Positions 22,031 through 33,611 are shown, counted from the stretch's first letter. The stretch is 64,000 nucleotides of DNA from Marinobacter bohaiensis (GCF_003258515.1 NZ_QGEH01000006.1:62001-126000); one strand, 5' to 3'. The notes: generated by a model from the letters alone, not told the origin. Program-made: numbers and translations.

Positions 22031-22687
22031 GTGACCCTGGCAATCTTCGATCTCGACAACACCCTGATCCGGGGCGACAGCGACCACGCCTGGGGCGACT
22101 TCCTCGTCAATGAGGGCGTCGTCGACGCGACGGTCTACGAAAAGGCCAATGACCAGTTCTACCAGGACTACCTCAACGGCGACCTGGACATCCGGCGCTA
22201 CCTGGAGTTCTCTCTCGAGCCGCTGACCCGGCACGATCTGGACACGCTCGACACCCTGCGTCAGCGGTTTGTCGAGACGCGGGTGCGGCCGATGCTGCTG
22301 GACGCCGCCTTCGACCTGCTGGAAAAGCACCGGCGCCAGGGGCACTTCCTGCTGATCATCACCGCCACCAACCGCTTCGTCACTCAGCCCATCGCCGACC
22401 TGCTGGGCGTGGACGACCTGATCGCCACCGAACCGGAAATGGTCAACGGCGTCTACACCGGCGGTGTGGCCGGCGTCCCCAGCTTCCAGGACGGCAAGGT
22501 CACGCGGCTGGCGGAGTGGCTCGACGCTCAGGGCCGCAGTGCCGGCGACGCATGGTTCTACAGCGACTCCCATAACGATGTGCCACTGCTGGAGCAGGTC
22601 GCCCACCCGGTCGCGGTGGACCCCGATCCCAAGCTCGGCGCCCTGGCCAAAGACCGCGACTGGCCGATCATCACGCTGCGAGACTGA
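22031..22687 (+). CDS. HAD-IB family hydrolase (SerB-like)
   Basis: This 218-residue HAD-superfamily phosphatase has motif I DLDNTL with the nucleophile and acid/base aspartates, motif II Thr in ITATNRF, and a motif III/IV region FYSDSHNDVPLLE. It belongs to the IB subfamily, which includes phosphoserine phosphatase-like enzymes; the substrate is unknown. The start is taken as the GTG at 22031, which places motif I at residue 7. Longer in-frame reading upstream has no family similarity. The gene is divergent from rppH and four bases before an imelysin gene, a likely two-gene operon. Confidence 0.88.
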   Translation: MTLAIFDLDNTLIRGDSDHAWGDFLVNEGVVDATVYEKANDQFYQDYLNGDLDIRRYLEFSLEPLTRHDLDTLDTLRQRFVETRVRPMLLDAAFDLLEKHRRQGHFLLIITATNRFVTQPIADLLGVDDLIATEPEMVNGVYTGGVAGVPSFQDGKVTRLAEWLDAQGRSAGDAWFYSDSHNDVPLLEQVAHPVAVDPDPKLGALAKDRDWPIITLRD

Positions 22688-22690
22688 TCC

Positions 22691-23797
22691 ATGATGCCAA
22701 GGATGGGTAAAAGCGCCCTGCCCTGCCTGCTCGGCGCGCTGCTGTTGGCCGCCGGCTGCTCCAAGCAGGAGCCGGCTGGCGAGCGGGAAGCGTCGGCACC
22801 GATGGAGCACGCGACCCGCGTCCCCGACGGACTCCAGAAACAGGTCCGGCTGCTCGCCCGGCAGACCTGTGACACCACCGCCGCGCTGACCGGCGCCAGC
22901 CAGGCTTTCGTCGATGCACCGGATGTCGCCAAGCTGGAAACGGCACGGCAGCACTGGCAAACGGCGCACGCCCGCTATCAGTCGCTGGCGTTCGGCTATC
23001 GCCTGGCGGGCCTGGCCATGCCGCAGGAAAAGAATGACCGGGACCCCATCGATGCCCACCGGCAGTTGCCCGGCTACCTTGACCAGGTCCCCGGCTACCC
23101 CCACAGCGGCCTTGCCTACTCCGAAGTGCCGCTGACACCGGCCCACCTGCGCAAGGAACACCAGTCCATCGACTTCTATTACCTGACGCTGGGATTCCAC
23201 CCGCTGGAAGCCCTGCTCTGGCCCGCGGGGGAGAGCGATCCCCAGGCAACGGTGGAACGATTTACCGGCAGCACGGCACCGGAAAGCGATGAGGTGGTCG
23301 ATGCGCCGGCCCGGCGCCAGGCCTTGCTGCGCGTCATCGCGGGGGAACTCAAGCGGGACGCCAGCGCGCTATGCAGCACCGGCAATGAAGCCTATCTGGT
23401 GACGGGCCTGGCGCCGCTACTGGAAGATCCTCGCCGGTTTATGGCGTCGCTTGACGAAGCGCTGGGTGCCACCCTGGGGACTGCGCTGGACGCACTGATC
23501 TCAAACCCCGACGCCGAAGACCGCAACGGCATGCCGCTTTTGCACAGCCCCCAGGCCGGGACGGATATCACGGAGTATCGTCGCCTGATCGCCGACATCC
23601 GCCAGCAGTGGCTTCCGATGGGCCTGCCCAACAGCGAGGTCCGCGCGCCCATCGACCAGGCGTTGAACGAGCTGGCGGCGCGGCTGGAAGCCATCGATCC
23701 GATGCAGCGCCCCCTGGATACCGAGGCGCTGACGGCCGCCCGACAACAACTCGACAGGGTCAGCCAGCGCCTGAGCACGGGCGGAGACGCCGGCTAG
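22691..23797 (+). CDS. Imelysin-family (M75) lipoprotein
   Basis: The protein has a lipoprotein signal with lipobox LAAGC (Cys 23), so it should be a membrane-anchored periplasmic or outer-membrane protein of 368 residues. The family signature GxHxxE is visible as GFHPLE, in the segment FYYLTLGFHPLEALLWPAG. Imelysin-like proteins are all-helical and are often linked to iron uptake. Peptidase activity is doubtful for most members. There is no iron gene next door. It begins three bases after the HAD gene stop. Confidence 0.82.
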   Translation: MMPRMGKSALPCLLGALLLAAGCSKQEPAGEREASAPMEHATRVPDGLQKQVRLLARQTCDTTAALTGASQAFVDAPDVAKLETARQHWQTAHARYQSLAFGYRLAGLAMPQEKNDRDPIDAHRQLPGYLDQVPGYPHSGLAYSEVPLTPAHLRKEHQSIDFYYLTLGFHPLEALLWPAGESDPQATVERFTGSTAPESDEVVDAPARRQALLRVIAGELKRDASALCSTGNEAYLVTGLAPLLEDPRRFMASLDEALGATLGTALDALISNPDAEDRNGMPLLHSPQAGTDITEYRRLIADIRQQWLPMGLPNSEVRAPIDQALNELAARLEAIDPMQRPLDTEALTAARQQLDRVSQRLSTGGDAG

Positions 23798-23813
23798 TTG
23801 GCCGATCGCCGGA

Positions 23814-25007
23814 TCAAAGAAACCCGGTCAGCGACCGCACAAAGCAGCTCTTGATGTAGTCGGTTTCCGGAATGCCCGGGATGACCGGATGATCCGGCGC
23901 CTGATGGCCCTGCTCGAGCAATTGCACGAACCGGTCGATGCGTCGGCCGCTGCCGCGAATGATGTCCACCAGCCGTTCGCCCGACAGGTGCATGGAACAG
24001 GATGCGGACACCAGCAGCCCGTCCCGGGACAACAACCGCAGGCCCAGCTGGTTGAGCCGGGCGTAGGCCTGCTCACCGGCTTTCTGGTCACGACGCCGCG
24101 GGATCAACGCCGGCGGGTCCAGCACCACCACATCGTATTTTTCCTTCTGGTCGCACAGGTCCTTGAGCACCGCGAAGGCGTCCCCTTCCAGCGTGTCCAC
24201 GTTCTGCAAGCCGTTGAGTCCGGCGTTTTCACGCACGGCGGACAACGCCTGCGCGGAGCTGTCCACGCAGGTCACCGAGCTGGCCCCGGCCGCGGCCGCC
24301 TGCACCCCCCAACCGCCGACATAGCTGAACACGTCCAGCACCCGTTTGCCCGGCGCGTAGGCCTGCAAACGCTGGCGGTTCATGCGGTGGTCGTAGAACC
24401 AGCCGGTTTTCTGCCCGCCGGCCAGCGGCGCCAGGAACTTGACTCCGTTCTCCTCCACCTCGAGCTGTTCGGGCAACTCGCCCAGGGCAGCCGTGACGTA
24501 GCTGTCGAGCCCTTCCACCTGGCGCATCTTGCCGTCGTTCTTGAACACGATGCAGCGCGGGTGCACCAGCTTCTGTATGGCGCGCACCAGCGAGTCGCGC
24601 AGGGTTTCCATGCCGGCGGTGGAGACCTGCACCACCACCACGTCGCCGAACCGGTCGATCACCAGACCGGACAGGCCGTCCCCGTCGCCGAACACCCAGC
24701 GGTAGAACGGACGTTCAAACAGCCGCTCGCGGATCGACAGCGCGGTCTCCAGCCGCTCCGTCAGCCGCTGCGGCGTCATGCCCTGATCCGGGTTGCGACT
24801 GATCAGGCGGCCACAGATCAGGGCGTGGGGATTGACGAAAATCGTGCCCAACGGCTTACCGTTGGCCGCCATCAGACAGGCCTGCGTCCCCGCCTCGAAG
24901 CCGGTCAGCGGCGTGCGCCGGGTATCGACTTCATTGCTGTAGATCCAGAGATGACCGGCGCGAACACGGCGCTCGGCCCCCTTGCGAAGATAAAGCTGGG
25001 GAAACAT
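23814..25007 (-). CDS. rlmI: 23S rRNA m5C1962 methyltransferase RlmI
   Basis: This class I SAM-dependent methyltransferase has an N-terminal PUA RNA-binding domain (about 1-80, containing GHLWIYSNEVD), an EEHUD-type middle domain and a Rossmann fold with the SAM loop VLDVFSYVGGWGVQAA. The catalytic region reads VVLDPPALIPRR, followed by the SASCSMHLSGE cysteine segment. The architecture and the 397 residues match RlmI. It is transcribed toward the imelysin gene (convergent, 16 bases apart). Confidence 0.88.
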   Translation of the reverse strand: MFPQLYLRKGAERRVRAGHLWIYSNEVDTRRTPLTGFEAGTQACLMAANGKPLGTIFVNPHALICGRLISRNPDQGMTPQRLTERLETALSIRERLFERPFYRWVFGDGDGLSGLVIDRFGDVVVVQVSTAGMETLRDSLVRAIQKLVHPRCIVFKNDGKMRQVEGLDSYVTAALGELPEQLEVEENGVKFLAPLAGGQKTGWFYDHRMNRQRLQAYAPGKRVLDVFSYVGGWGVQAAAAGASSVTCVDSSAQALSAVRENAGLNGLQNVDTLEGDAFAVLKDLCDQKEKYDVVVLDPPALIPRRRDQKAGEQAYARLNQLGLRLLSRDGLLVSASCSMHLSGERLVDIIRGSGRRIDRFVQLLEQGHQAPDHPVIPGIPETDYIKSCFVRSLTGFL

Positions 25008-25117
25008 AAACAGACCATTTATAGAGAGGGGAAAGGCGGGAATTATACGGGGCCCGGCCGGGGACAGGAAAGCAGGCGGGCCGTCACCAGACGATCTGGC
25101 CGCCCCCGCCGAATCGA

Positions 25118-25510
25118 TTACTCGGTGTCGGCGATCAGCTCACCGTAGGCGTCGGCCTCCATCAGGCCATCGAGCTCGCCTTCGTCCTTCAGGCGCACCC
25201 GGAACAGCCAGCCTTCACCATAGGGATCTTCGTTGAGCAGCTCCGGAGCTTCTTCCAGGGACTCGTTGATTCCGATCACCTCGCCGCTGACCGGGCTGAA
25301 CACGTCGGACGCGGATTTCACCGATTCCGCCACGCCGGCCTCTTCGCCACCGTTGACCTGGGCGCCCACTTCCGGCAGTTCCACGAAAACCACGTCACCC
25401 AGCTGGTCCTGGGCGAAGTCGGTGATGCCCACCGTCGCCGTGCCGTCGGCCGCCACGCGGACCCACTGGTGCGTTTCGATGTACTTCAGGTCCGCAGGGA
25501 TCTGACTCAT
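25118..25510 (-). CDS. gcvH: Glycine cleavage system H protein
   Basis: GcvH is the lipoyl carrier of the glycine cleavage complex. The 130-residue protein has the lipoylation site Lys 65 in ESVKSASD and the family-typical [13 protein letters not shown] start. AAAGGA lies nine bases before the ATG. No gcvT, gcvP or lipoate ligase gene lies next to it in this window, so the partner enzymes must be elsewhere. Confidence 0.95.
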   Translation of the reverse strand: MSQIPADLKYIETHQWVRVAADGTATVGITDFAQDQLGDVVFVELPEVGAQVNGGEEAGVAESVKSASDVFSPVSGEVIGINESLEEAPELLNEDPYGEGWLFRVRLKDEGELDGLMEADAYGELIADTE

Positions 25511-25585
25511 GGTTGCATGTCCTTTGAGGGAATTTTGTGCCAGTTTACCTCAATCCATACGGCTCAAAGAACCGCACATCGGGCT

Positions 25586-26176
25586 TCAGAAGCTTCCCAT
25601 GCCCAAAAAAGCGAGGGCCGCGGGCAACACCCGGGGGAAATCCTGGAAGCGATGGTCACCGCCAGGCTGGATCCACTGGCTGGCGCCGGCATAGCGGGTC
25701 ACCGCCTCCCGGAAGTCGAGGGTCTCGTCGCCGGTTTGCAGCAACACCAGGAACCGCTCCGGGTGCGCCAGTGGACCCGGATCCATGTCACTGAGCTGGT
25801 GCATGTGCGTCTCGGTGACTTCGAAGCGTTCACCGGTGTACAGATTCTCCTGCACGCCGAGGTAGCCCCGCAGCAGCCGGTAAGGCGCCACGGCCGGGTT
25901 GACCAGGACCGCGGGAAGACCGCTGCGCGCGGCGACCACGGTCGCGTAATAGCCCCCCAGCGAGCTGCCCATCAGCCCCACCGGGCGATCACCGGCCTCG
26001 TCCACCAGCGACGCCACCCGGGCGACCGCCTCGTCGGGGGCAAAACCGAGTTCGGGCGTCACCAGCTCCACCGGTACGTCACGCGCCGCCAGCCACTCGC
26101 GCAGCTCGGTGACTTTCTGGGACTGCGGCGAACTCCGGAAACCGTGCAGGTAGATCAGACGGGGCTGTTGGGACAT
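25586..26176 (-). CDS. yqiA: YqiA-type alpha/beta-hydrolase esterase
   Basis: This small (196-residue) alpha/beta hydrolase has the nucleophile elbow GSSLGG, an N-terminal IYLHGFRSSPQSQK segment, and a C-terminal His in GGDHRFQDF. These features define the YqiA/YcfP (UPF0227) esterases. It lies downstream of nudF, the DUF1249 gene and cpdA in the same order as in E. coli (nudF-yqiB-cpdA-yqiA), which supports the assignment. The natural substrate is unknown. Confidence 0.88.
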   Translation of the reverse strand: MSQQPRLIYLHGFRSSPQSQKVTELREWLAARDVPVELVTPELGFAPDEAVARVASLVDEAGDRPVGLMGSSLGGYYATVVAARSGLPAVLVNPAVAPYRLLRGYLGVQENLYTGERFEVTETHMHQLSDMDPGPLAHPERFLVLLQTGDETLDFREAVTRYAGASQWIQPGGDHRFQDFPRVLPAALAFLGMGSF

Positions 26177-26223
26177 AAGGCTCTCAATCGTAACGACGTT
26201 CAGCGACGCCGGTTAGCGGGACA

Positions 26224-27054
26224 TCAGTAACCGTGGCTATCACGCTCGATGTTGTATTGGTAGTCGGTCGTACGGCGCACATGGGAGACCAGCCCGCCGT
26301 CGGGATAGAGTTCGAGCCAGCGATAACCGGGCGCCCTGTCGTCCAGGGAGAAGTCGGTGGATCCGGGCTCGAACTGGATGCAGGTGGACGGCGTGGCCAT
26401 CAGGCGCATACCGTCACGCTGGTCGTCCCACTCCTGGTGGACATGCCCCCACAGCAACCCGCGCACCTGGGCATGGCCGGCAATGGCGACCCGCAGCTCG
26501 GCGCGGTTGACCAGACCAATCCGCTCCATCCAGGGGCAACCGATGTCTACCGGGTGATGATGAAAAACCACCAACGTCGGGGTGTCGGGAGCGTCGTCCA
26601 GGCAGTCGCGCAGAAAAGCCAGCTCCTGCGGTGCGATCTCGCCATGCACGTGGCCGGGCACCGACGAGTCGAGACACACGATCTGCCAGCCGCCCGCCAT
26701 GATCCGGCGCTGGGCGGCGTCCGTACCGGCGATCACCTTCGCCATCACCGCGGCATCGTCGTGGTTGCCGGCCATCCAGATGACCGGGCAGGCAAACCGC
26801 GCCATGATCGCCTGGAACTGGCGATACGATCCCTCACTGCCATCCTGCGAGATATCGCCGCTGGCCAGCACCAGGTCCGGCGCGTCCTCTGCACGGTCGA
26901 TCAGGTCCAGTACCGCCTGCAGGCTTTCGCTGGTCTTAATGCCCAGCAGGACGCCATCGGGGTCGTCCATCAGGTGCGGATCCGTCACCTGCAGGACGCG
27001 CAGCGGCGCGCCGGCAGGACGTTCTGTTAACGAAGGCGTGAATGGGGTGTGCAT
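26224..27054 (-). CDS. cpdA: 3',5'-cyclic-AMP phosphodiesterase CpdA
   Basis: CpdA hydrolyses cAMP and belongs to the calcineurin-like metallophosphoesterases. Metal-ligand motifs are in order: TDPHL (Asp 25, His 27), ASGDISQDG, AGNHD, VVFHHHP and GHVHQEW. The chosen ATG at 27054 gives 276 residues, close to the 275 of E. coli. An in-frame GTG at 27099 lies inside a palindrome and is less likely. It is the third gene of the nudF-DUF1249-cpdA-yqiA group, but a 142-base gap and a palindrome before it suggest its own control. Confidence 0.92.
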   Translation of the reverse strand: MHTPFTPSLTERPAGAPLRVLQVTDPHLMDDPDGVLLGIKTSESLQAVLDLIDRAEDAPDLVLASGDISQDGSEGSYRQFQAIMARFACPVIWMAGNHDDAAVMAKVIAGTDAAQRRIMAGGWQIVCLDSSVPGHVHGEIAPQELAFLRDCLDDAPDTPTLVVFHHHPVDIGCPWMERIGLVNRAELRVAIAGHAQVRGLLWGHVHQEWDDQRDGMRLMATPSTCIQFEPGSTDFSLDDRAPGYRWLELYPDGGLVSHVRRTTDYQYNIERDSHGY

Positions 27055-27094
27055 GACAGGGCCGCAACTCCAGGACGGATCTGATCCATAACGG

Positions 27095-27114
27095 TACACA
27101 ATTTCGATTGTGTA
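27095..27114. promoter_or_regulatory. Perfect palindrome upstream of cpdA
   Basis: TACACAAT and ATTGTGTA form a perfect 8-bp inverted repeat around TTCG, 41 bases before the cpdA ATG. It resembles a dimeric repressor/activator operator or a stable UUCG tetraloop hairpin. It does not match the CRP/Vfr half-site TGTGA well. Confidence 0.5.
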
Positions 27115-27196
27115 TACAGTAACCGATCCACCGCGGATTTTCCTGAAAACCTGTCACATTCGACGGGAGATCAACGCCCTGACGTGAATGGCGCTA

Positions 27197-27685
27197 TCAG
27201 TCGGCGACCGGCCAGGCAATGCGCCCGGCGGGGACGTGCCCGAAACGCAGGCAGAACGCCAGCCAGTCCGCCAGGAAGGCATTGACCTGGGTTTTCTCGT
27301 CCGGGTGATGCATGAACCGGTTGGGGTAGTCGTTGATCGCCTCGATCCGGTTGTAGCGGTAGCAGCTGATCACTTCCGCCAGTCCGGCGTCGTGGTAGAC
27401 CCGGACCGTCAGGTGCGGGTTGTTGAGCCAGCGGCCGGCGTTGTGGATTTGCTCCAGCAGCAGGGTCTCGGTAAAGCGCGACTGCTGCAGCTGCTCGATA
27501 CGCACACGTCCGAAATAGGCATCGCCGTCGCGCAACTCGAATTCCGCCACGTCCGGATGCTCCTCCGCCAACAGGCGCAGGCGCCGGATGCGGCCGTAGT
27601 TGGCCTCGCAAAGCGCCCCGAAACGCCGGAGGTCCGGCACATAGGCCTTCTTGCGCTGTAATGTCGTGCCGGTGTCCTGAGCCAT
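27197..27685 (-). CDS. yqiB: DUF1249 family protein (YqiB)
   Basis: This is a 162-residue cytoplasmic protein of DUF1249, orthologous by context to E. coli YqiB. It contains YVPDLRRFGALCEANYGRI at the N-terminus and an HLTVRVYHDAGLAEVISCYR core. No catalytic motif is recognisable and its function is unknown. The ATG at 27685 overlaps the nudF stop (ATGA), showing translational coupling; a longer in-frame reading into nudF is rejected. Confidence 0.88.
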   Translation of the reverse strand: MAQDTGTTLQRKKAYVPDLRRFGALCEANYGRIRRLRLLAEEHPDVAEFELRDGDAYFGRVRIEQLQQSRFTETLLLEQIHNAGRWLNNPHLTVRVYHDAGLAEVISCYRYNRIEAINDYPNRFMHHPDEKTQVNAFLADWLAFCLRFGHVPAGRIAWPVAD

Positions 27686-28314
27686 CAGCTCCACTCTTCC
27701 TTCAGTCGGTTGCGCTGCATGGCCAGCCATTGCAGCGCGATGATCGCGGCGGCGTTATTGATCCGTCCATCCGCTATCATACGCAAAGCATCCTCCGCCG
27801 CCATTACATGTGCGCGAATATCTTCGTTCTCTTCGGCGAGCCCGTACAGGCCGCCGGCGCCCTCGGTACTGACGTGTCCGCAGTACAGTGACACCATCTC
27901 GGTCGTCCCACCCGGTGACACCAGATACTGGCAGATTTTCTCCAGACGCCGGAAGGTCAGACCGGCTTCCTCATCCGCCTCGCGGTGGGCCACATCCTCC
28001 GGCGTTTCCCCCGGCTCATTCATACCAGCCACCAGTTCCAGCAGCCACGGCGACTGATCGCGCCACAGAGCCCCGGGCCGGAACTGCTCCAGCAGCACGA
28101 CCTCGTCGCGCACCGGGTCATACGGCAGCACGCAGGTGGCATCGCCGCGCAGAAACAGCTCACGCTCGAACGCCCCGGTCTGACCGCCGGCGAACATTGC
28201 GTGGCTCAGGTGCAGCCGCTCCATGCGGAAAAAGCCCTGGAAGACGGTCTCGCGCTTGTCGATGCGAACGTCATCCTGGGAGAACTGGAAGGGTTTGCGG
28301 GTCGTCTCGGACAT
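27685..28314 (-). CDS. nudF: ADP-ribose pyrophosphatase NudF
   Basis: NudF hydrolyses ADP-ribose to AMP and ribose 5-phosphate. The 209-residue protein has the Nudix box around GETPEDVAHREADEEAG and the ADP-ribose-type downstream segment SPGGTTEMVSLY. The FRPGALWR arginine region is also typical. The chosen ATG at 28314 is preceded by CAGGCAGG and gives the usual length. It heads the nudF-yqiB coupled pair. Confidence 0.93.
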   Translation of the reverse strand: MSETTRKPFQFSQDDVRIDKRETVFQGFFRMERLHLSHAMFAGGQTGAFERELFLRGDATCVLPYDPVRDEVVLLEQFRPGALWRDQSPWLLELVAGMNEPGETPEDVAHREADEEAGLTFRRLEKICQYLVSPGGTTEMVSLYCGHVSTEGAGGLYGLAEENEDIRAHVMAAEDALRMIADGRINNAAAIIALQWLAMQRNRLKEEWS

Positions 28315-28418
28315 GAGCCTGCCTGTTTGCGGGAGTGAAGCAGAACAATAGAGGGCGCGAGGCCGATATTTCAAGCCCCGCCCCTGTCGACAGGTCAGGT
28401 CAGCGATGTCGCCCGGGG

Positions 28419-30566
<2,148 letters not shown>

Positions 30567-30648
30567 GACGCAAACTGGATCATCGGAGGCATTCGATCGG
30601 GACGCGGAACCAAGCCGAGCGCCCCATATGTCTCCGGTGGTCATCCGG

Positions 30649-30677
30649 AGTGTAGAGATACGCCGTATTATTGTCCA
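30649..30677 (-). promoter_or_regulatory. Sigma-70-like promoter of thiC
   Basis: The minus strand shows TGGACA (5 of 6 to TTGACA), a 17-base spacer and TACACT (4 of 6 to TATAAT). The predicted start near 30642 would place the TPP riboswitch at the 5' end of the transcript. Confidence 0.5.
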
Positions 30678-30771
30678 TAATGTCCAGCGCCGGGGTTCTT
30701 CCCCCATCCGGCCGACGCCCGGGTCGGCAGGCAGGACGCTCACCAAAAAAAACGCGCAGGCAGGAGAATTC

Positions 30772-32154
30772 ATGAAGAAACCCTTGCTCACCGGCCTGGT
30801 AGGCCTGTTCGTCGCCCAGCCATCGATGGCCCTCGACCTGATCGACGCCTACGAGAAAGCACTGGCCTACGATTCTGGCATCGCCTCGGCCCGAGCCACC
30901 TACGAGGCCCAGCAGGCCAACGTTGACGTCACCCGCAGCAACCTCCTGCCCCAACTGGACGCCGTCGGCACCGCCAGCCACACGGACACCGACGGGCCGG
31001 CCACGGACGAGTCGTACAAGAGCTACACCTACGGCCTGGAGCTGACCCAGCCGGTGTTCCGTCTGGACGCCTGGTTCAACCTGGACGCCAGCGAGTTCCA
31101 GAGCGAAAGCGCCCGGGCCGACTACAGCCTGGCCCAGCAACAGCTGATCCTGGATGTCGCCACCGCCTACTTCAACGTGCTGCGGGCGGAAGACAACCTG
31201 ACCACGGTCAAGGCCGCCGAAGCCGCTTTCGAACGCCAGTACGACCAGGCCCAGGAGCGTTTCGAGGTGGGCCTGATCGCCATCACCGAGGTATACGAAT
31301 CACGCGCCTCCTACGACGCCAGCAAGAGCGAGCGCATCGCCGCCGAAGGCGACCTGGACGTGGCGCGGGAACAGCTCAGCCGCCTGATCGGCGAGAACGC
31401 CGAAGACCTGCAGAACCTGGAACAGGACTTCCCTCTGTCGCGGCCACAGCCCATGGACCCGGCCGCCTGGGAAAACATCGCCCTGCAACAGAACTGGCGC
31501 ATCCAGTCCGCCGCCTACCAGTTGCAGTCCAACCGCTCGCTGCTGGATGTGGCCAAGGCCGGCCACTACCCGACCCTGGACCTGAGTGCCAGCTACGGCA
31601 ACACGGAATACGACGGCATCAACCAGCAGTCGCCGACCCAGGGTACCCAGGACGGGACCTACACCGAGGGTGTGATTGCGCTGAACCTGAATGTGCCCCT
31701 GTACGAGGGTAGCGGCACCGAAGCCAGCATCCGCCAGCAGCGGGCGCAGGTGGTGGCCGCCCAGGAGAGCCTGAACACCGTGCGGCGCGACGTCAGCGTC
31801 AACACCCGCAGCTTCTACCGCACGGTCAACACCAACATCGAGTCGGTGAACTCCCAGGCGCAGACGATCGTGTCCCGGCGCAGTGCCCTGGATGCGACCC
31901 GGGCCGGCTACGAGGTGGGCACCCGCAACATCGTGGAAGTACTCGATGCCGAGCGGAACTACTACGAAGCCCTGCGGGACTACGCCAACGCCCGTTACGA
32001 CTATGTGGTGAACACCCTGAACCTGAAGCTGACCGCCGGCACCCTGAGCCCGCAGGACCTGGTGGACCTGAACCGCTGGCTCAGCGCCTCCGCACCCGGC
32101 ATCGAAGCAATTGCCGACGAGAGCAAGACCGTCGATCCTATGCAGGATCAGTAA
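30772..32154 (+). CDS. tolC: Outer-membrane channel protein TolC
   Basis: TolC is the trimeric outer-membrane duct used by efflux pumps and type I secretion. The 460-residue precursor has a short signal peptide (MKKPLLTGLVGLFVAQPSMA) and two repeated outer-membrane efflux protein (OEP) halves rich in coiled-coil helices. The usual segment GTRNIVEVLDAERNYYEALRDYANARYDY is present in the second half. The ATG at 30772 has AGGAG five bases upstream. It is divergent from thiC and convergent with waaA, an order shared with pseudomonads. Confidence 0.94.
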   Translation: MKKPLLTGLVGLFVAQPSMALDLIDAYEKALAYDSGIASARATYEAQQANVDVTRSNLLPQLDAVGTASHTDTDGPATDESYKSYTYGLELTQPVFRLDAWFNLDASEFQSESARADYSLAQQQLILDVATAYFNVLRAEDNLTTVKAAEAAFERQYDQAQERFEVGLIAITEVYESRASYDASKSERIAAEGDLDVAREQLSRLIGENAEDLQNLEQDFPLSRPQPMDPAAWENIALQQNWRIQSAAYQLQSNRSLLDVAKAGHYPTLDLSASYGNTEYDGINQQSPTQGTQDGTYTEGVIALNLNVPLYEGSGTEASIRQQRAQVVAAQESLNTVRRDVSVNTRSFYRTVNTNIESVNSQAQTIVSRRSALDATRAGYEVGTRNIVEVLDAERNYYEALRDYANARYDYVVNTLNLKLTAGTLSPQDLVDLNRWLSASAPGIEAIADESKTVDPMQDQ

Positions 32155-32179
32155 ACGGAAACCACGGCATCCCCCAGGT

Positions 32180-33439
32180 TCAGTCGAGCTTGGCGAGGAT
32201 GCCGTTGACCACCTTCTCCAGAGCTCCCCGATTGGCGTCCACCACCGCCAGTGCATGGCGTCCCAGCGCCTCGCGCCGGGCCTCGTTTTGCAAACAGTCG
32301 GCCACCGCCGTGGCCAGCTCCCCACTGTCGCCAACCCGGACCAGCGCCTCGCCGCGCTCCAGGCGGTCGTAGATATCGTCGAAGTTGAACACATGCGGTC
32401 CGGTCATCACCGGCATGCCCCAGGCCGCCGGCTCCAGCGGATTGTGCCCGCCCCGCTCGATCAGCGACCCGCCCACGAAGGCCACATCCGCAACGCCGTA
32501 GAGCAGCATCAACTCTCCCATGGAATCGCCCAGGTAGACCTGGCAATCGTGGTTTACGGTACCGGATGAACGGCGCAGGAGATTGAATCCCTGCTGCCCG
32601 ACCAGATCCGCCACATCGTCGAACCGCTCCGGATGGCGCGGCACCAGGATCAGCAAGGCATCGTCCATCCGCTCGCGAAGGCGGGCATGGGCCTCGAGAA
32701 TCTGGCGATCCTCGCCGTCGTGGGTACTGGCCGCGATCCAGACCGGCCGCTCCCGCCCCAGGGCCTCGCGCAGGGCCGCCGCCTGCTCGCGCAGGGCCTC
32801 GGTAACGCGCACGTCGAACTTGATGCTGCCGGTCACCGATACGCCATCCTCTTCAGCACCGATATCCACAAAACGGCGGGCATCACTGCTGGCCTGGGCG
32901 GCGATCCAGTTAATCTGCTGCAACAGGCGGCGGCTGGCATGGCCAAAGCGCTTGTAGCCCCGGGCGGAGCGTTCAGACATGCGCGCGTTGACGAGGAAGA
33001 TGGGCGTCTGCGCCGCGGCGGTTTCATAGATCATGTTGGGCCACAGCTCGGTTTCCATGATCACCAGTGCCTCGGGCCGGGCACGCCTCAGGAAGCGGCG
33101 CACCGAACCGGGCGTATCGTAGGGGGAGTAGGCGTAACGCACCTTGTCCCCGAACAGTGCCTGCGCCCGCGCCCGACCGGTGGCCGTCATCGCGCTCATC
33201 AGCACGGTGACATCCGGGCGGCGCGCCAGCAGGGTTTTGATCAGCGGCGCCGCGGCGATGGTTTCCCCCACGGAGACCGCGTGCACCCAGATGACCGGAC
33301 CCTCGACCGACGGAATCAGGCCGATCCGGTCCTGCCAGTGCTTCAATGCGTCCGGGGACCGTCTGCCAAACCACCACAGGCGTATCAGCACAAACGGCAG
33401 GATCAGACGAAAGGTCACGGAATAGACAAAACGAAGCAT
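32180..33439 (-). CDS. waaA: 3-deoxy-D-manno-octulosonic acid transferase WaaA
   Basis: WaaA (KdtA) adds Kdo from CMP-Kdo to lipid IVA at the inner membrane and so begins the LPS core. The 419-residue GT30 protein has an N-terminal membrane anchor (about 5-25), the catalytic Glu 59 in HAVSVGET, and the PRHPERF and GGSLIERGGHNPLEPAAWG motifs. The family-typical ETELWPN is also present. It marks the left border of the LPS locus and is divergent from an lpxL-like gene. Confidence 0.96.
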   Translation of the reverse strand: MLRFVYSVTFRLILPFVLIRLWWFGRRSPDALKHWQDRIGLIPSVEGPVIWVHAVSVGETIAAAPLIKTLLARRPDVTVLMSAMTATGRARAQALFGDKVRYAYSPYDTPGSVRRFLRRARPEALVIMETELWPNMIYETAAAQTPIFLVNARMSERSARGYKRFGHASRRLLQQINWIAAQASSDARRFVDIGAEEDGVSVTGSIKFDVRVTEALREQAAALREALGRERPVWIAASTHDGEDRQILEAHARLRERMDDALLILVPRHPERFDDVADLVGQQGFNLLRRSSGTVNHDCQVYLGDSMGELMLLYGVADVAFVGGSLIERGGHNPLEPAAWGMPVMTGPHVFNFDDIYDRLERGEALVRVGDSGELATAVADCLQNEARREALGRHALAVVDANRGALEKVVNGILAKLD

Positions 33440-33611
33440 CGGAACTCCAGGCCGGAATCAGGATTGGCGGCGATTCTAACGAATCGTGCCGCACATTACG
33501 CCCCTCCACACCCCGTCTCCGGAGTGACAGCAACAGCATAGACCACCCGTGCGCCGCCGTTATCAAGACGTTGCCCGGCTAAATGCCGGATTTGCTGATA
33601 AACTTTCGCCG

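Noticed and set aside
27686-27730. N-terminal extension of the DUF1249 protein into nudF
   Set aside because: The extension lies inside the nudF coding sequence. The ATGA overlap gives the natural start.
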